Positions 1 to 6,941 of a stretch of 29,747 nucleotides of DNA are shown here, one piece after another (within the stretch, counting starts at the first letter, position 1; the number at the start of each line of letters is the position of its first letter). The notes under the pieces are model-generated. The model searched no databases and was not told the origin of the DNA. It saw only the letters and a program-made list of their open reading frames with translations. Source of the DNA: JAIBJP01 sp035601195 (GTDB lineage Bacteria; Actinomycetota; Thermoleophilia; Gaiellales; Gaiellaceae); the NCBI GenBank assembly GCA_035601195.1, contig DATNOU010000025.1, positions 1 to 29,747 of the forward strand. The letters are read 5' to 3'. Both the position numbers and the translations under genes were made by a program.

Positions 1-67
1 TAGGCGGGCGTACTCGGCGCCGATGTGGCCTTCGAGGTCGGGGAACTCGCGGACGAGCTCCGCCGCC
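1..67. repeat. 67-bp direct repeat, edge copy, inside glyS
   Basis: Bases 1-67 are identical to 721-787; identity stops at 68 versus 788 (g versus t) and runs to the window edge on the left. The offset is 720 bp, exactly 240 codons, so the glyS frame is kept. This copy sits where the GlyS C-terminal domain should continue, so it is the suspect copy. Confidence 0.95.
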
Positions 68-1824
68 GCGGCCAACGCCCCGTCGAAGTCTCGGGCCTGG
101 ACCGCAGCCTCGATCTTCGGCGAGACTCCGGCGAGCGCCTCAATGAGCGCGATCTCGGCCTCGTCGGTGGCAAGTCGTGCGTCGAGAGCAGACGCGGCGC
201 CGTCGGCCCTTCCGGCCAACCGGTTGGAGCGATCGTAGGCTACGTAGGCACGCTCGAACTCTTCCGACGAGGCGGCCGCCGCCAGTGTCTGCGCGAGGCG
301 GGCGATCGCTCCGAGCTCGGTAACGCCGCCCGCCCGGGCCGCGCGGACGAACTCGACCGGCACGTCGAGCAGGCCTTCGAGCCGCTCTTCGACGAAGTCG
401 GCAACCTCGGACGGATCCTTCTTCACGTCCGCCCGCTGGGCGGCGAGCAGCTCTTTGTCGTGCGCGACGAGAGCACGGACGTCGAGCTCAAGGTTCGCCT
501 CCAGGGCGAGGCGGCAGAGGCCGATTGCAGCACGTCGCAGGCCGTACGGGTCGCGCGATCCGGTGGGCTTCTGCCCGAGCGCGAAGGCAACCGTGAGATT
601 GTCGACCTTATCCGCCGCGGAGAGGACGCGGCCGGCCTCCGTCTCGGGGAGGGGCCCGCCTGCGCTCTCAGGGAGATACTGCTCGTCGATGGCGGCGCAG
701 ACGGCCTCGGGATAGCCCGCTAGGCGGGCGTACTCGGCGCCGATGTGGCCTTCGAGGTCGGGGAACTCGCGGACGAGCTCCGCCGCCTGGTCGACCTTGG
801 CGAGCCGCGCCGCCTCCTGCGAAGCCTCGCCACCTCCAAGGGCTTCGACAAGTGCTACGAGACGTTCGGCTTTCTGCGCGAAGGAGCCTGCCCCGGCGAC
901 GAAGGTGATGGAGCCGAGCTCCTTCAGCAGGCCCTCGATTCCTCGCGCGAGGTCCCGCTCGAAGGTGAAGGCCGCATCCTCGAGCCGGCCCTCGAGCACG
1001 TTCTCGTTACCGGCGATCACGGTCTCGGCGTCACCGCCGTTCGCCACGAAGGCGAAGCGGTTCCCGCCCAGCGGGAAGTAGCGCTGGTGGGCTTCCATCG
1101 CGGTGACGACCACCCGTTCTGGCAGCTGCAGAAATCGTTCGTCGAAATCCCCCGCGAGGACCATAGGGCTCTCGACGAGATAGACCACCTCCGCCAAGAC
1201 GCGTTCGTTGGGTTGCTCGAGTCCCAGAGCGCGTAGTCCCTTCGTAATGGCGTCGAGTCTCCGGGCCTGATCGACCTCGACATCAGCCCCCCGCAGGCGC
1301 TCGAGGTACTCGCGGGCGTGCGGGATCTCGATTTCACCACGGGTGAAGCGATGGCCGAACGACGAGCCGCGGAAGCCGTCGAGTGTTTCCTCATCGAGCT
1401 TCGCGCAGAGCCACCGGACCGGACGCGCAAAGCGAATCCCGCTCTCGTCCCACGCCATCGATTTGGAGAACGCGAGCCCCTTCACCAGCTCGTCGAGTCG
1501 CTCGGGAAGAACCTCCGCCATCGCACGGCCGGGCTTGACAAGGCCGAGAAATCCGTCGCGAACCTCCAGCTCGTCGACGGACACGCCCTGCTTGCGGGCA
1601 AAGCCTTCGGCGGCGGTCTCCCGGAGGTGCTCCGGTGGGCCCTTCAGCCATTCGTCGGGCTCGCGATCGGGGAGGTCGTCGGCGAGCAGAACCAGCCGGC
1701 GCGGCGTCGCGTAAACCTGCCCCCCTCCGAAGGCGGGCAGCCAGTCTCGCAGCTGGCTCAGGGCCTCCTCGCACGCCGAAGCCGGAAGCTCCTCGCAGCC
1801 GATCTCAAGCAGGAGCGCCGGCAA
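1..1824 (-). CDS. glyS: Glycine--tRNA ligase beta subunit, partial (3' end cut by window edge)
   Basis: Beta chain of the alpha2-beta2 glycyl-tRNA synthetase; it supplies tRNA binding while the alpha chain activates glycine in the cytoplasm. The frame is open for 608 codons. The TTG at 1824 gives the family N-terminus MPALLLEIGCEELPA, has GGAG 6 nt upstream, and overlaps the glyQ stop by 20 nt, so the two subunits are probably coupled. Family signatures seen are MEAHQRYFPL, GNENVLEGRLEDAAF, FPDLEGHIGAEYA (about 355-365) and GQKPTGSRDPYGLRRAA. The family is usually near 690 residues, so about 80 should be missing. Odd point: the last 22 visible residues (587-608) exactly repeat residues 347-368 instead of continuing into the usual anticodon-binding tail, so the first 67 bases may be a misassembly or a duplication. 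Identity is certain; the extreme end is doubtful. Confidence 0.93.
   Translation of the reverse strand, partial: MPALLLEIGCEELPASACEEALSQLRDWLPAFGGGQVYATPRRLVLLADDLPDREPDEWLKGPPEHLRETAAEGFARKQGVSVDELEVRDGFLGLVKPGRAMAEVLPERLDELVKGLAFSKSMAWDESGIRFARPVRWLCAKLDEETLDGFRGSSFGHRFTRGEIEIPHAREYLERLRGADVEVDQARRLDAITKGLRALGLEQPNERVLAEVVYLVESPMVLAGDFDERFLQLPERVVVTAMEAHQRYFPLGGNRFAFVANGGDAETVIAGNENVLEGRLEDAAFTFERDLARGIEGLLKELGSITFVAGAGSFAQKAERLVALVEALGGGEASQEAARLAKVDQAAELVREFPDLEGHIGAEYARLAGYPEAVCAAIDEQYLPESAGGPLPETEAGRVLSAADKVDNLTVAFALGQKPTGSRDPYGLRRAAIGLCRLALEANLELDVRALVAHDKELLAAQRADVKKDPSEVADFVEERLEGLLDVPVEFVRAARAGGVTELGAIARLAQTLAAAASSEEFERAYVAYDRSNRLAGRADGAASALDARLATDEAEIALIEALAGVSPKIEAAVQARDFDGALAAAAELVREFPDLEGHIGAEYARL
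721..787. repeat. 67-bp direct repeat, internal copy, inside glyS
   Basis: Identical to bases 1-67. This copy encodes the family-conserved stretch around EFPDLEGHIGAEYA at its expected place in GlyS, so it is the native one. Confidence 0.95.
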
Positions 1825-2668
1825 GTTTCTCCACGTACTGCTCGGCCACGCGGCGCGCCAGGTTGCGCACCCGCGCAATGTAGGCGGCTCGCTCGGTGGC
1901 CGAGATCGCCCCCCGCGCGTCGAGCAGGTTGAAGGTGTGCGAGCACTTGAGCACCTGGTCGTAGGCGGGCAGGGGCAGCTCGCGCACGACGAGCTCCTTG
2001 CACTCGGCTTCGTACTCCTCAAAGCGGCGAGTGAGAGTGTCCACCGGCGCGACCTCGAAGTTGTAGACCGACCATTCGCGCTCGTTCTCGCGGTAGACGT
2101 CGCCCCACGCCACGCCCGGAGCCCATTCGAGGTCGAAGGCCGAGCGCTTCCCCTGGAGGAACATGGCGAGCCGCTCGAGCCCGTACGTCATCTCCGCCGG
2201 GATCAGGTCGAGCTCGAGGCCGCCCAGCTGCTGGAAGTAGGTGAACTGCGTCACCTCCATGCCGTCGCACCAGACCTCCCAGCCCAGGCCCCAGGCACCG
2301 AGGGTCGGTCCTTCCCAGTCGTCCTCGACGAGGCGGACATCATGCTTTTTCAGGTCGATTCCCACGGCTTCGAGCGAGCCGAAGTAGAGGTCGAGGACGT
2401 TTTCCGGGGCCGGCTTGAGGACGACCTGGTACTGGAAGTAGTGCTGGAAGCGGAACGGGTTCTCGCCGTAACGCCCGTCGGTCGGGCGGATGCAAGGCTC
2501 GACGTACGCCGTCTTCCACGGCTTCGGGCCCAGACAGCGCAGGAACGTGGCCGGATTGAAGGTGCCCGCTCCGAGCTCGGTGTGGTACGGCTGCATGACC
2601 ACGCAGCCGTAGTCGGCCCAGTAGCGCTCCAGGCCCGCGATCATGTCCTGGTAGGTGCGACCGGTCAC
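1805..2668 (-). CDS. glyQ: Glycine--tRNA ligase alpha subunit
   Basis: Catalytic class II chain of alpha2-beta2 glycyl-tRNA synthetase, forming glycyl-adenylate and charging tRNA-Gly. The 287-residue product has the usual family length and conserved blocks such as TYQDMIAGLERYWADYGC, GTFNPATFLR, EPCIRPTDGRYGENPFR, GWEVWCDGMEVTQFTYFQQ and the C-terminal CSHTFNLLDARGAIS. The frame stays open far upstream through recO, but homology starts at the GTG at 2668, 11 nt after the recO stop. A TAGGAT hexamer made partly from the recO stop codon lies 8 nt before the start and could be a -10 box. The gene overlaps glyS by 20 nt. The two-subunit enzyme is unusual for classical Actinobacteria. Confidence 0.97.
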   Translation of the reverse strand: MTGRTYQDMIAGLERYWADYGCVVMQPYHTELGAGTFNPATFLRCLGPKPWKTAYVEPCIRPTDGRYGENPFRFQHYFQYQVVLKPAPENVLDLYFGSLEAVGIDLKKHDVRLVEDDWEGPTLGAWGLGWEVWCDGMEVTQFTYFQQLGGLELDLIPAEMTYGLERLAMFLQGKRSAFDLEWAPGVAWGDVYRENEREWSVYNFEVAPVDTLTRRFEEYEAECKELVVRELPLPAYDQVLKCSHTFNLLDARGAISATERAAYIARVRNLARRVAEQYVEKLAGAPA

Positions 2669-2676
2669 CGGCCGCA

Positions 2677-2682
2677 ATCCTA
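2677..2682 (-). promoter_or_regulatory. Possible -10 box (TAGGAT) for glyQ
   Basis: On the minus strand TAGGAT starts with the recO stop codon TAG and ends 8 nt before the glyQ GTG. Spacing is slightly longer than at the better examples in this window, so it is tentative. Confidence 0.35.
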
Positions 2683-3429
2683 GGCTCTCTGCGCGAGCGT
2701 CCTGAGTCGGAAGCCGCCGTGATACTCGTACGAGGACTCGATGACCCGCAGGCACTCGCGGAGGCCACGCGGGGTCGCGGCGGGGTCGCCGGCTTCGGCG
2801 AGAGGGCGCTCCAGGAAGCCCCGAACGGCCTCGAATCCCTCGGGAGAGACGTCGAGCGAGCCGGCGCTGCACTCCGCGCAGACGCCGCCGCCCGCCTGGG
2901 CGGAGAAGCCGACGAGCGGTCGCTCCTCGCCGCAGGCGGCACACCCGGTCAGATGCGGCAGGTAGCCGGACAGCCACAGCAGCTTGAGCTGGAAGGAAAG
3001 GACGAGCGGATCGATGCCCGGCTGCGCGGGCAGCCGCGTCTGAACGTCGTCCAGGAGATCGAGGAAGCGGGTCAGCGCATGAAACGCAGGCGCATTCGCG
3101 TCCTGCTCGACGAAGAGGCGCAACATCGCCTCGAGTCCGATATGCCCGACCGCGAGCCGGTAGCCGTCGGTCCGCCCCCGCTCGTGGGAGCGAACGAGCT
3201 CGGCACCGCGCACGGTGTGGAGCTCGCCGCGACCCTCGTGCAGGAGCAGGTCGGCATGGCTGAAAGGCTCGAGACGAGCGCCGAAGCGCGACTTCGTCTT
3301 GCGCACGCCTTTGGCGATCGCACCGATGCGCCCACGCTCCAGCGTGTAGAGGTGAAGGACGCAATCGGCCTCTGCGAAACGGATCGAGCGGAGGACGACG
3401 GCTTCCGTCTTCCAGGTGCGCGACGACAC
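2680..3429 (-). CDS. recO: DNA repair protein RecO
   Basis: RecO works with RecR to load RecA on SSB-coated single-stranded DNA in the RecFOR recombination route. The 249-residue length is typical. The N-terminal OB-fold begins RTWKTEAVVLRSIRFAEADC, with the usual GxRKTKSRFGARLEPFS (about 41-57). A zinc-binding set lies at Cys163, Cys166, Cys184 and Cys187 (CAAC and CAEC). The start is GTG at 3429; a minus-strand TAGACT lies exactly 6 nt upstream, so the mRNA is probably leaderless. RecO heads the recO-glyQ-glyS run and is divergent from the glutaredoxin gene, separated by a region of inverted repeats. Confidence 0.95.
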   Translation of the reverse strand: MSSRTWKTEAVVLRSIRFAEADCVLHLYTLERGRIGAIAKGVRKTKSRFGARLEPFSHADLLLHEGRGELHTVRGAELVRSHERGRTDGYRLAVGHIGLEAMLRLFVEQDANAPAFHALTRFLDLLDDVQTRLPAQPGIDPLVLSFQLKLLWLSGYLPHLTGCAACGEERPLVGFSAQAGGGVCAECSAGSLDVSPEGFEAVRGFLERPLAEAGDPAATPRGLRECLRVIESSYEYHGGFRLRTLAQRA

Positions 3430-3435
3430 GCGGCC

Positions 3436-3441
3436 AGTCTA
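3436..3441 (-). promoter_or_regulatory. -10 box (TAGACT) of a leaderless recO promoter
   Basis: TAGACT on the minus strand ends 6 nt before the recO GTG, so the transcript should start at or next to the start codon. The position for a -35 element falls inside the 24-bp palindrome at 3446-3469. Confidence 0.6.
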
Positions 3442-3445
3442 AGCC

Positions 3446-3469
3446 AGGGGCCGGGCATGCCCGGCCCCT
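3446..3469. repeat. 24-bp perfect palindrome between recO and glutaredoxin
   Basis: The sequence equals its own reverse complement over 24 bp, centred on GCATGC. It is followed by a second inverted repeat, CCCCTAC/GTAGGGG (3465-3471 and 3474-3480), and a hairpin at 3478-3497. Such nested GC-rich units resemble intergenic repeats of high-GC bacteria. It also covers the recO -35 position, so it could be an operator. Confidence 0.85.
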
Positions 3470-3477
3470 ACAGGTAG

Positions 3478-3497
3478 GGGCGGGACATGCCCCGCCC
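3478..3497. repeat. Inverted repeat/hairpin (GGGCGGG...CCCGCCC)
   Basis: A 7-bp stem (3478-3484 with 3491-3497) encloses a 6-nt loop ACATGC. It resembles the neighbouring palindrome, sharing the CATGCCC core. No T-tract follows on either strand, so it does not look like an intrinsic terminator. Confidence 0.75.
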
Positions 3498-3532
3498 GTC
3501 GACCGCGCCGGTGGAATCCCTTCTCCGCGGGG

Positions 3533-3538
3533 TACGTT
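3533..3538 (+). promoter_or_regulatory. Possible -10 box (TACGTT) for glutaredoxin
   Basis: TACGTT lies 4 nt before the ATG at 3543 and 10 nt before the ATG at 3549. A transcript starting 6-7 nt after the box would begin inside the first ATG, which favours the second. Weak on its own. Confidence 0.35.
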
Positions 3539-3548
3539 GTAAATGAGA

Positions 3549-3800
3549 ATGGCACGGGTCCGGATGTATACGACCGAATGGTGCGGCTATTGCGTCCGGG
3601 CGAAGGCGCTTCTCGACGAGCGCGGTGTCGCCTACGACGAGATCCGTATGGACGACGATCCGGAATTCCGGCGCAAGCTGCTCGACATGACCGGCCGCTG
3701 GACCGTGCCGCAGATCTTCGTCGACGACCGCCCCATCGGCGGCTACACGGAGCTCTGGGCGCTCGACCGCACAGGCGGCCTGGAGGACCTGGCCGCTTAG
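3549..3800 (+). CDS. Glutaredoxin-family protein (mycoredoxin-like)
   Basis: Small cytoplasmic thiol oxidoreductase with a thioredoxin fold of 83 residues. The active site is Cys12-Gly-Tyr-Cys15, followed by the TVP segment with the cis-proline (52-54) and the GGY loop (64-66) that bind a thiol co-substrate. In Actinobacteria this family (Mrx1-like) usually uses mycothiol; that is inferred from lineage. Two in-frame ATGs exist at 3543 and 3549. The second gives the usual start MARVRMYTTEWC and fits the possible -10 box. It is one of two plus-strand genes and converges on ltrA with only 9 bp between stop codons, leaving no room for a terminator. Confidence 0.9.
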   Translation: MARVRMYTTEWCGYCVRAKALLDERGVAYDEIRMDDDPEFRRKLLDMTGRWTVPQIFVDDRPIGGYTELWALDRTGGLEDLAA

Positions 3801-3809
3801 TAACGCCTC

Positions 3810-5045
3810 TTAGTAGCCCGCCAGCCGGTCCTCTCCGAAGCCCGCTGCCACCGACGTGTGCGTTCGCGAGCTCGACCACGCCACTACAACGACCACGGCC
3901 GATGCCAGGGCGAGAAGCACCAGAGTCGACGACACGATCGCGACGGGAATGAGTGCAACGAGAGCGCCCATCGCGGCCAGCCGGGCGCGTGGTACGAAAC
4001 CCCAAAGTGACCGCTTGAACAGCGTGTGGCCGACGAGGAACAGGGCCGGGCCGCCGAGAATGAGGCAGGCCGTGGCGGCGTCGACCTGATCGCCTGGGTG
4101 TGCGATCGCCAGTTCGTACCCACCCGCAGCGGCAATCACGCCGGCGACCATCGGCACGTGGAGGTAGGTGTAGGCGGTGACACCGAGTCGGCCGGGATCG
4201 GTCGCCGTCGCCATGACTTCGATTCCGGCCTCAGCGCTGCGGTCGAAGTAGATCCACCAGAACGCGACGCTCCCGACGAACGCAATCACGAACGCGGTCA
4301 CCGTGCTCGGCGTGCGGGCCAGCTCGCCGAATTGCGAACCGATCACGAGGATCGACTCCCCGAGCGCGATCGTGATGAAGAGATAGCAGCGCTCCGCCAT
4401 GTGCTCTCCGGCGATCGTGTAATCGGTCGTCAGCGAGCGGCCCAAGCCCGGGAGGGGGAATCCTGACCAGGTGACGATGTAGAGGACCGCGAGCGCTATG
4501 ACCCAGAGCGCGATGCGAGCATCGCTGTCGACGAACCCGCCGGCGATCAGGAGCAAGCTGACAGGTATCCACCAGATGAGCACGCGCTCGAAAACGGCGG
4601 TCAGCCGATGCCGGCGACCGACGGCGGCGAGGGTGGCGAGCTGACCCCCGAAGAGACTCGCTGAGAGAGCGGCGGCGAACCCGAGCCCATGATCGTCGAA
4701 CGCTCCGAACAGCGATGAGGACATGATCAGGCTCGCAAACATCAGCCCTATGAGCACGAGCCTCGGTACGCGGTCTTTCAGATCGAAGTAATTCGTGATC
4801 CAGGCGATGTGGTTCCAGGCACCCCAGACGGCGAGGAGCAAGATCAGCGTCTCCAGCACGCCCCGGAACGTGAGATTCGCAAGCAGGTGGCGCGTGAGCT
4901 GGGTCACGGCGAGGACGTAGACGAGGTCGAAGAACAGCTCGATCGGCCTGACTACGCCCGCTCCCCGGCTGCGCTCGCGGAGATGAGCACGATGCCCGTC
5001 GCCGGGTACGCGGGTGTCGGTTGTCACGGCGCCCTGCTCCGCCAT
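3810..5045 (-). CDS. ltrA: Low temperature requirement protein A (LtrA) family membrane protein
   Basis: Predicted integral membrane protein of 411 residues with roughly ten hydrophobic helices. After a hydrophilic basic N-terminus (about 1-35) comes the family signature VRPIELFFDLVYVLAVTQLT, then HIAWITNYFD and, mid-protein, TIAGEHMAERCYLFITIALGES, all typical of LtrA. The biochemical role of the family is unknown; the name comes from a Listeria cold-growth mutant. The ATG at 5045 is 5 nt after the esterase stop, so it is probably the last gene of the deoB-to-ltrA run. The frame is open far upstream, but the homology starts here. It ends facing the glutaredoxin gene. Confidence 0.9.
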   Translation of the reverse strand: MAEQGAVTTDTRVPGDGHRAHLRERSRGAGVVRPIELFFDLVYVLAVTQLTRHLLANLTFRGVLETLILLLAVWGAWNHIAWITNYFDLKDRVPRLVLIGLMFASLIMSSSLFGAFDDHGLGFAAALSASLFGGQLATLAAVGRRHRLTAVFERVLIWWIPVSLLLIAGGFVDSDARIALWVIALAVLYIVTWSGFPLPGLGRSLTTDYTIAGEHMAERCYLFITIALGESILVIGSQFGELARTPSTVTAFVIAFVGSVAFWWIYFDRSAEAGIEVMATATDPGRLGVTAYTYLHVPMVAGVIAAAGGYELAIAHPGDQVDAATACLILGGPALFLVGHTLFKRSLWGFVPRARLAAMGALVALIPVAIVSSTLVLLALASAVVVVVAWSSSRTHTSVAAGFGEDRLAGY

Positions 5046-5050
5046 CAGCT

Positions 5051-6076
5051 TTAGGCGGCGAGCCGCTCGGCCAGGTACTTGATTCCGAGCGGATAGCGGT
5101 ACTCGATCGCCATGTGGGTGGCGTCGAAGAGGTCGAAGTAGACGTCTGTGACTCCGATCCCGGCGAGCTCCCGCCGGAAGGCCTCGGCGCCCAGGTCGAG
5201 GTAGAACTCGTCCCTCTTGCCCGCGTCGATGTAGATCGCCTTCTGGGAGCGAAGTGCGTCCGCGTGCGTCGGCACCATCCGCACCGGATCCCACGCGAGC
5301 CAGCGCTCCCAGACCTCGGGGACGAGACGACCCGTCGCGGTCTCGAACACGAGGTTGACGGTGCCGTCCTCGTCGGCCGAGTAGCACGCGGCCATGCACC
5401 ACGAGTCCAGGAGGACGTGATCGGAGTCCTTCGAGAACGCCGGCCTCGAGCGGAAGTCCTCCCAGAAGCGTTCGTACGACCCGTCGTACTCGTCTCGAAG
5501 AGCACGCGCGGCCTCGCCGATCTCCCAGAGATAGCAGGTCTCGAAGAGCGCGTCCCCGGCATGGGTGGCGAGGCCGCCGAAAAGATCGGGACGGAGCATC
5601 GGCGTGACCATCGCCCCGTAGCCGCCGCTGGACTTTCCGGCAATGCCACGGTGCTCCGGCGCCGCGAGGGTGCGGTAGTTGGCGTCCACCCACGGGACGA
5701 TTTCGTCGCAGAGGTAGGTGTGGTAACGGCCGGTGCCCGGAGAGTCGAGGAACTGGCTCCCGCCGAGAGAAGTCCAACAGTCGACGTAGACGAGCAGTGC
5801 GGGCGGCACTTCCTCTATTGCGAAGAGCTCGTCGGCCAGTTCCGGGAGGTTCCGGCGGAAGGGCGCTCGGTTTCGCCACATGTCGAGCTGTCCCGTCAGG
5901 CCCTGGATGACATAGATGGATGGGTAGCGCCGGTCGGACTCGTCGTCGTAGCCAGGCGGAAGGTAGATCCAGAGGGGCCGGCGATGCGGGTCTCCGAGCG
6001 GGTTGTCGCGGAGCACCTCGCTCTCGAGCTCGCGGTCTTCGACCCGCCCCCTCAGCTCGCTTCCCCAGGGCTCCAC
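5051..6076 (-). CDS. Alpha/beta hydrolase, putative esterase (esterase D/antigen 85-like)
   Basis: Cytoplasmic-type serine hydrolase of 341 residues; no signal peptide is seen. The N-terminal beta strands carry LWIYLPPGYDDESDRRYPSIYVIQG, as in the PF00756 esterase family. The block GGSQFLDSPGTGRYHTYL followed by EIVPWVDANYRT precedes the nucleophile elbow GKSSGGYGAM, with Ser149 the likely nucleophile. A late D/H pair (FDLFDATHMAIEYRYP) probably supplies the catalytic histidine. The substrate cannot be told; S-formylglutathione hydrolase and acyl esterases share the fold. The start is GTG at 6076. A TAGGAT hexamer, made partly from the mutM stop codon, lies 6 nt upstream, so it may have its own leaderless transcript despite lying 9 nt after mutM. 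Confidence 0.85.
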   Translation of the reverse strand: MEPWGSELRGRVEDRELESEVLRDNPLGDPHRRPLWIYLPPGYDDESDRRYPSIYVIQGLTGQLDMWRNRAPFRRNLPELADELFAIEEVPPALLVYVDCWTSLGGSQFLDSPGTGRYHTYLCDEIVPWVDANYRTLAAPEHRGIAGKSSGGYGAMVTPMLRPDLFGGLATHAGDALFETCYLWEIGEAARALRDEYDGSYERFWEDFRSRPAFSKDSDHVLLDSWCMAACYSADEDGTVNLVFETATGRLVPEVWERWLAWDPVRMVPTHADALRSQKAIYIDAGKRDEFYLDLGAEAFRRELAGIGVTDVYFDLFDATHMAIEYRYPLGIKYLAERLAA

Positions 6077-6082
6077 GAGGCG

Positions 6083-6088
6083 ATCCTA
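6083..6088 (-). promoter_or_regulatory. -10 box (TAGGAT) of a probable leaderless esterase promoter
   Basis: TAGGAT on the minus strand includes the mutM stop codon (TAG) and ends 6 nt before the esterase GTG. No clear -35 is seen. Confidence 0.5.
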
Positions 6089-6925
6089 GCCGGGTCCGAG
6101 TTGCTGGCAGTTGGGACAGAACCAAGTCCCCCTGCCGCCGGCGCGGATCTTCTCGATCGGCGTGCCGCACCGGTCGCACGGCTGGCCGCCCCGGCCGTAG
6201 ACCCGGAACTTGTCCTGCATGCGGCCGCGAGCGCCATCTGGATCGCTGTAATCACGGAGGGTCGCGCCCTGCCGCGCGATCCCCATCTCGAGCGCCTGCC
6301 TGACTCCCTTCCTGAGGGCGGCCAGCTCCTCTCTCGTCAGGCTGCCCGCCGGACGAAGCGGATGGATGCGCGCCCGCCACAGCGCCTCGTCCGCGTAGAT
6401 GTTGCCCACGCCGGCGGCGGCCCGCTGGTCAAGCAGGGCGGCCTTGACCGGCGCGCGCCGCCCGGCGAACGCACTCTCGAGGGCGCGCACGGTGAATTGC
6501 CGGTCGAGGGGCTCGCCACCCAGCCGGCGGGCCGCGAAATACTCGTCGAGCTCTCCAGGCTCGAGCAGCTCCCAGGTGCCGAAGCGCCGGACATCGCGGT
6601 AGGCGACGTCCGATCCGTCGTCTAATGTGACAACAGCACGTCGGTGCGGGTCTGCCTCCAAGCCTCCCGAAGCGGGGTGCTGCACGTTGCCCGTCATACG
6701 AAGATGGATGAGGAGGTGCCGCCCGCTCTCGAACTCGACAATCAAATACTTGCCGCGACGGCCAACCGTGCGGACCTGCTCGCCTTCGAGCTCGGCGGCC
6801 ACCAGCTCGGGCGGCTCGGGTCGCGTAAGCCTCGGGTCGGCGATCACCACGCGCTCGAAGGTGCGGCCGGTGAGGCGCGGCTCGAGTCGGGCACGAATTG
6901 TCTCGACCTCCGGAAGCTCGGGCAT
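6086..6925 (-). CDS. mutM: Formamidopyrimidine-DNA glycosylase (Fpg/MutM)
   Basis: Base-excision repair enzyme that removes 8-oxoguanine and formamidopyrimidines and nicks the abasic site. The 279-residue protein begins MPELPEVETI: Pro2 (Schiff-base nucleophile) and Glu3 are present, as is the conserved Lys59 (GRRGKYL). The helix-two-turn-helix region carries GVGNIYADEALW (172-183). The C-terminal zinc finger is complete with Cys250, Cys253, Cys270 and Cys273. The ATG start must be right because Pro2 has to follow it. A GGGAAGG Shine-Dalgarno-like stretch lies 8 nt upstream in the 16-nt gap after deoA, so this gene is translated from the upstream message. Confidence 0.97.
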   Translation of the reverse strand: MPELPEVETIRARLEPRLTGRTFERVVIADPRLTRPEPPELVAAELEGEQVRTVGRRGKYLIVEFESGRHLLIHLRMTGNVQHPASGGLEADPHRRAVVTLDDGSDVAYRDVRRFGTWELLEPGELDEYFAARRLGGEPLDRQFTVRALESAFAGRRAPVKAALLDQRAAAGVGNIYADEALWRARIHPLRPAGSLTREELAALRKGVRQALEMGIARQGATLRDYSDPDGARGRMQDKFRVYGRGGQPCDRCGTPIEKIRAGGRGTWFCPNCQQLGPG

Positions 6926-6941
6926 CGCAATCGCCTTCCCG

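Noticed and set aside
1805..3364. Extended frame joining glyQ to about 230 extra upstream codons
   Set aside because: The extension is arginine/alanine-rich noise over recO in another frame; homology starts at the GTG at 2668. The same applies to the extensions upstream of ltrA, ald, pyrG and nadK.
3478..3497. Hairpin between recO and glutaredoxin as a terminator
   Set aside because: It lies upstream of both divergent genes and has no T-tract on either side.
5021..6625. 534-codon open frame on the plus strand, and other long plus-strand frames (for example 13067-15424, 785 codons)
   Set aside because: They lie antisense to clear esterase/mutM and pyrG/M20 genes, show no recognisable domain, and have compositions typical of GC-rich antisense frames.
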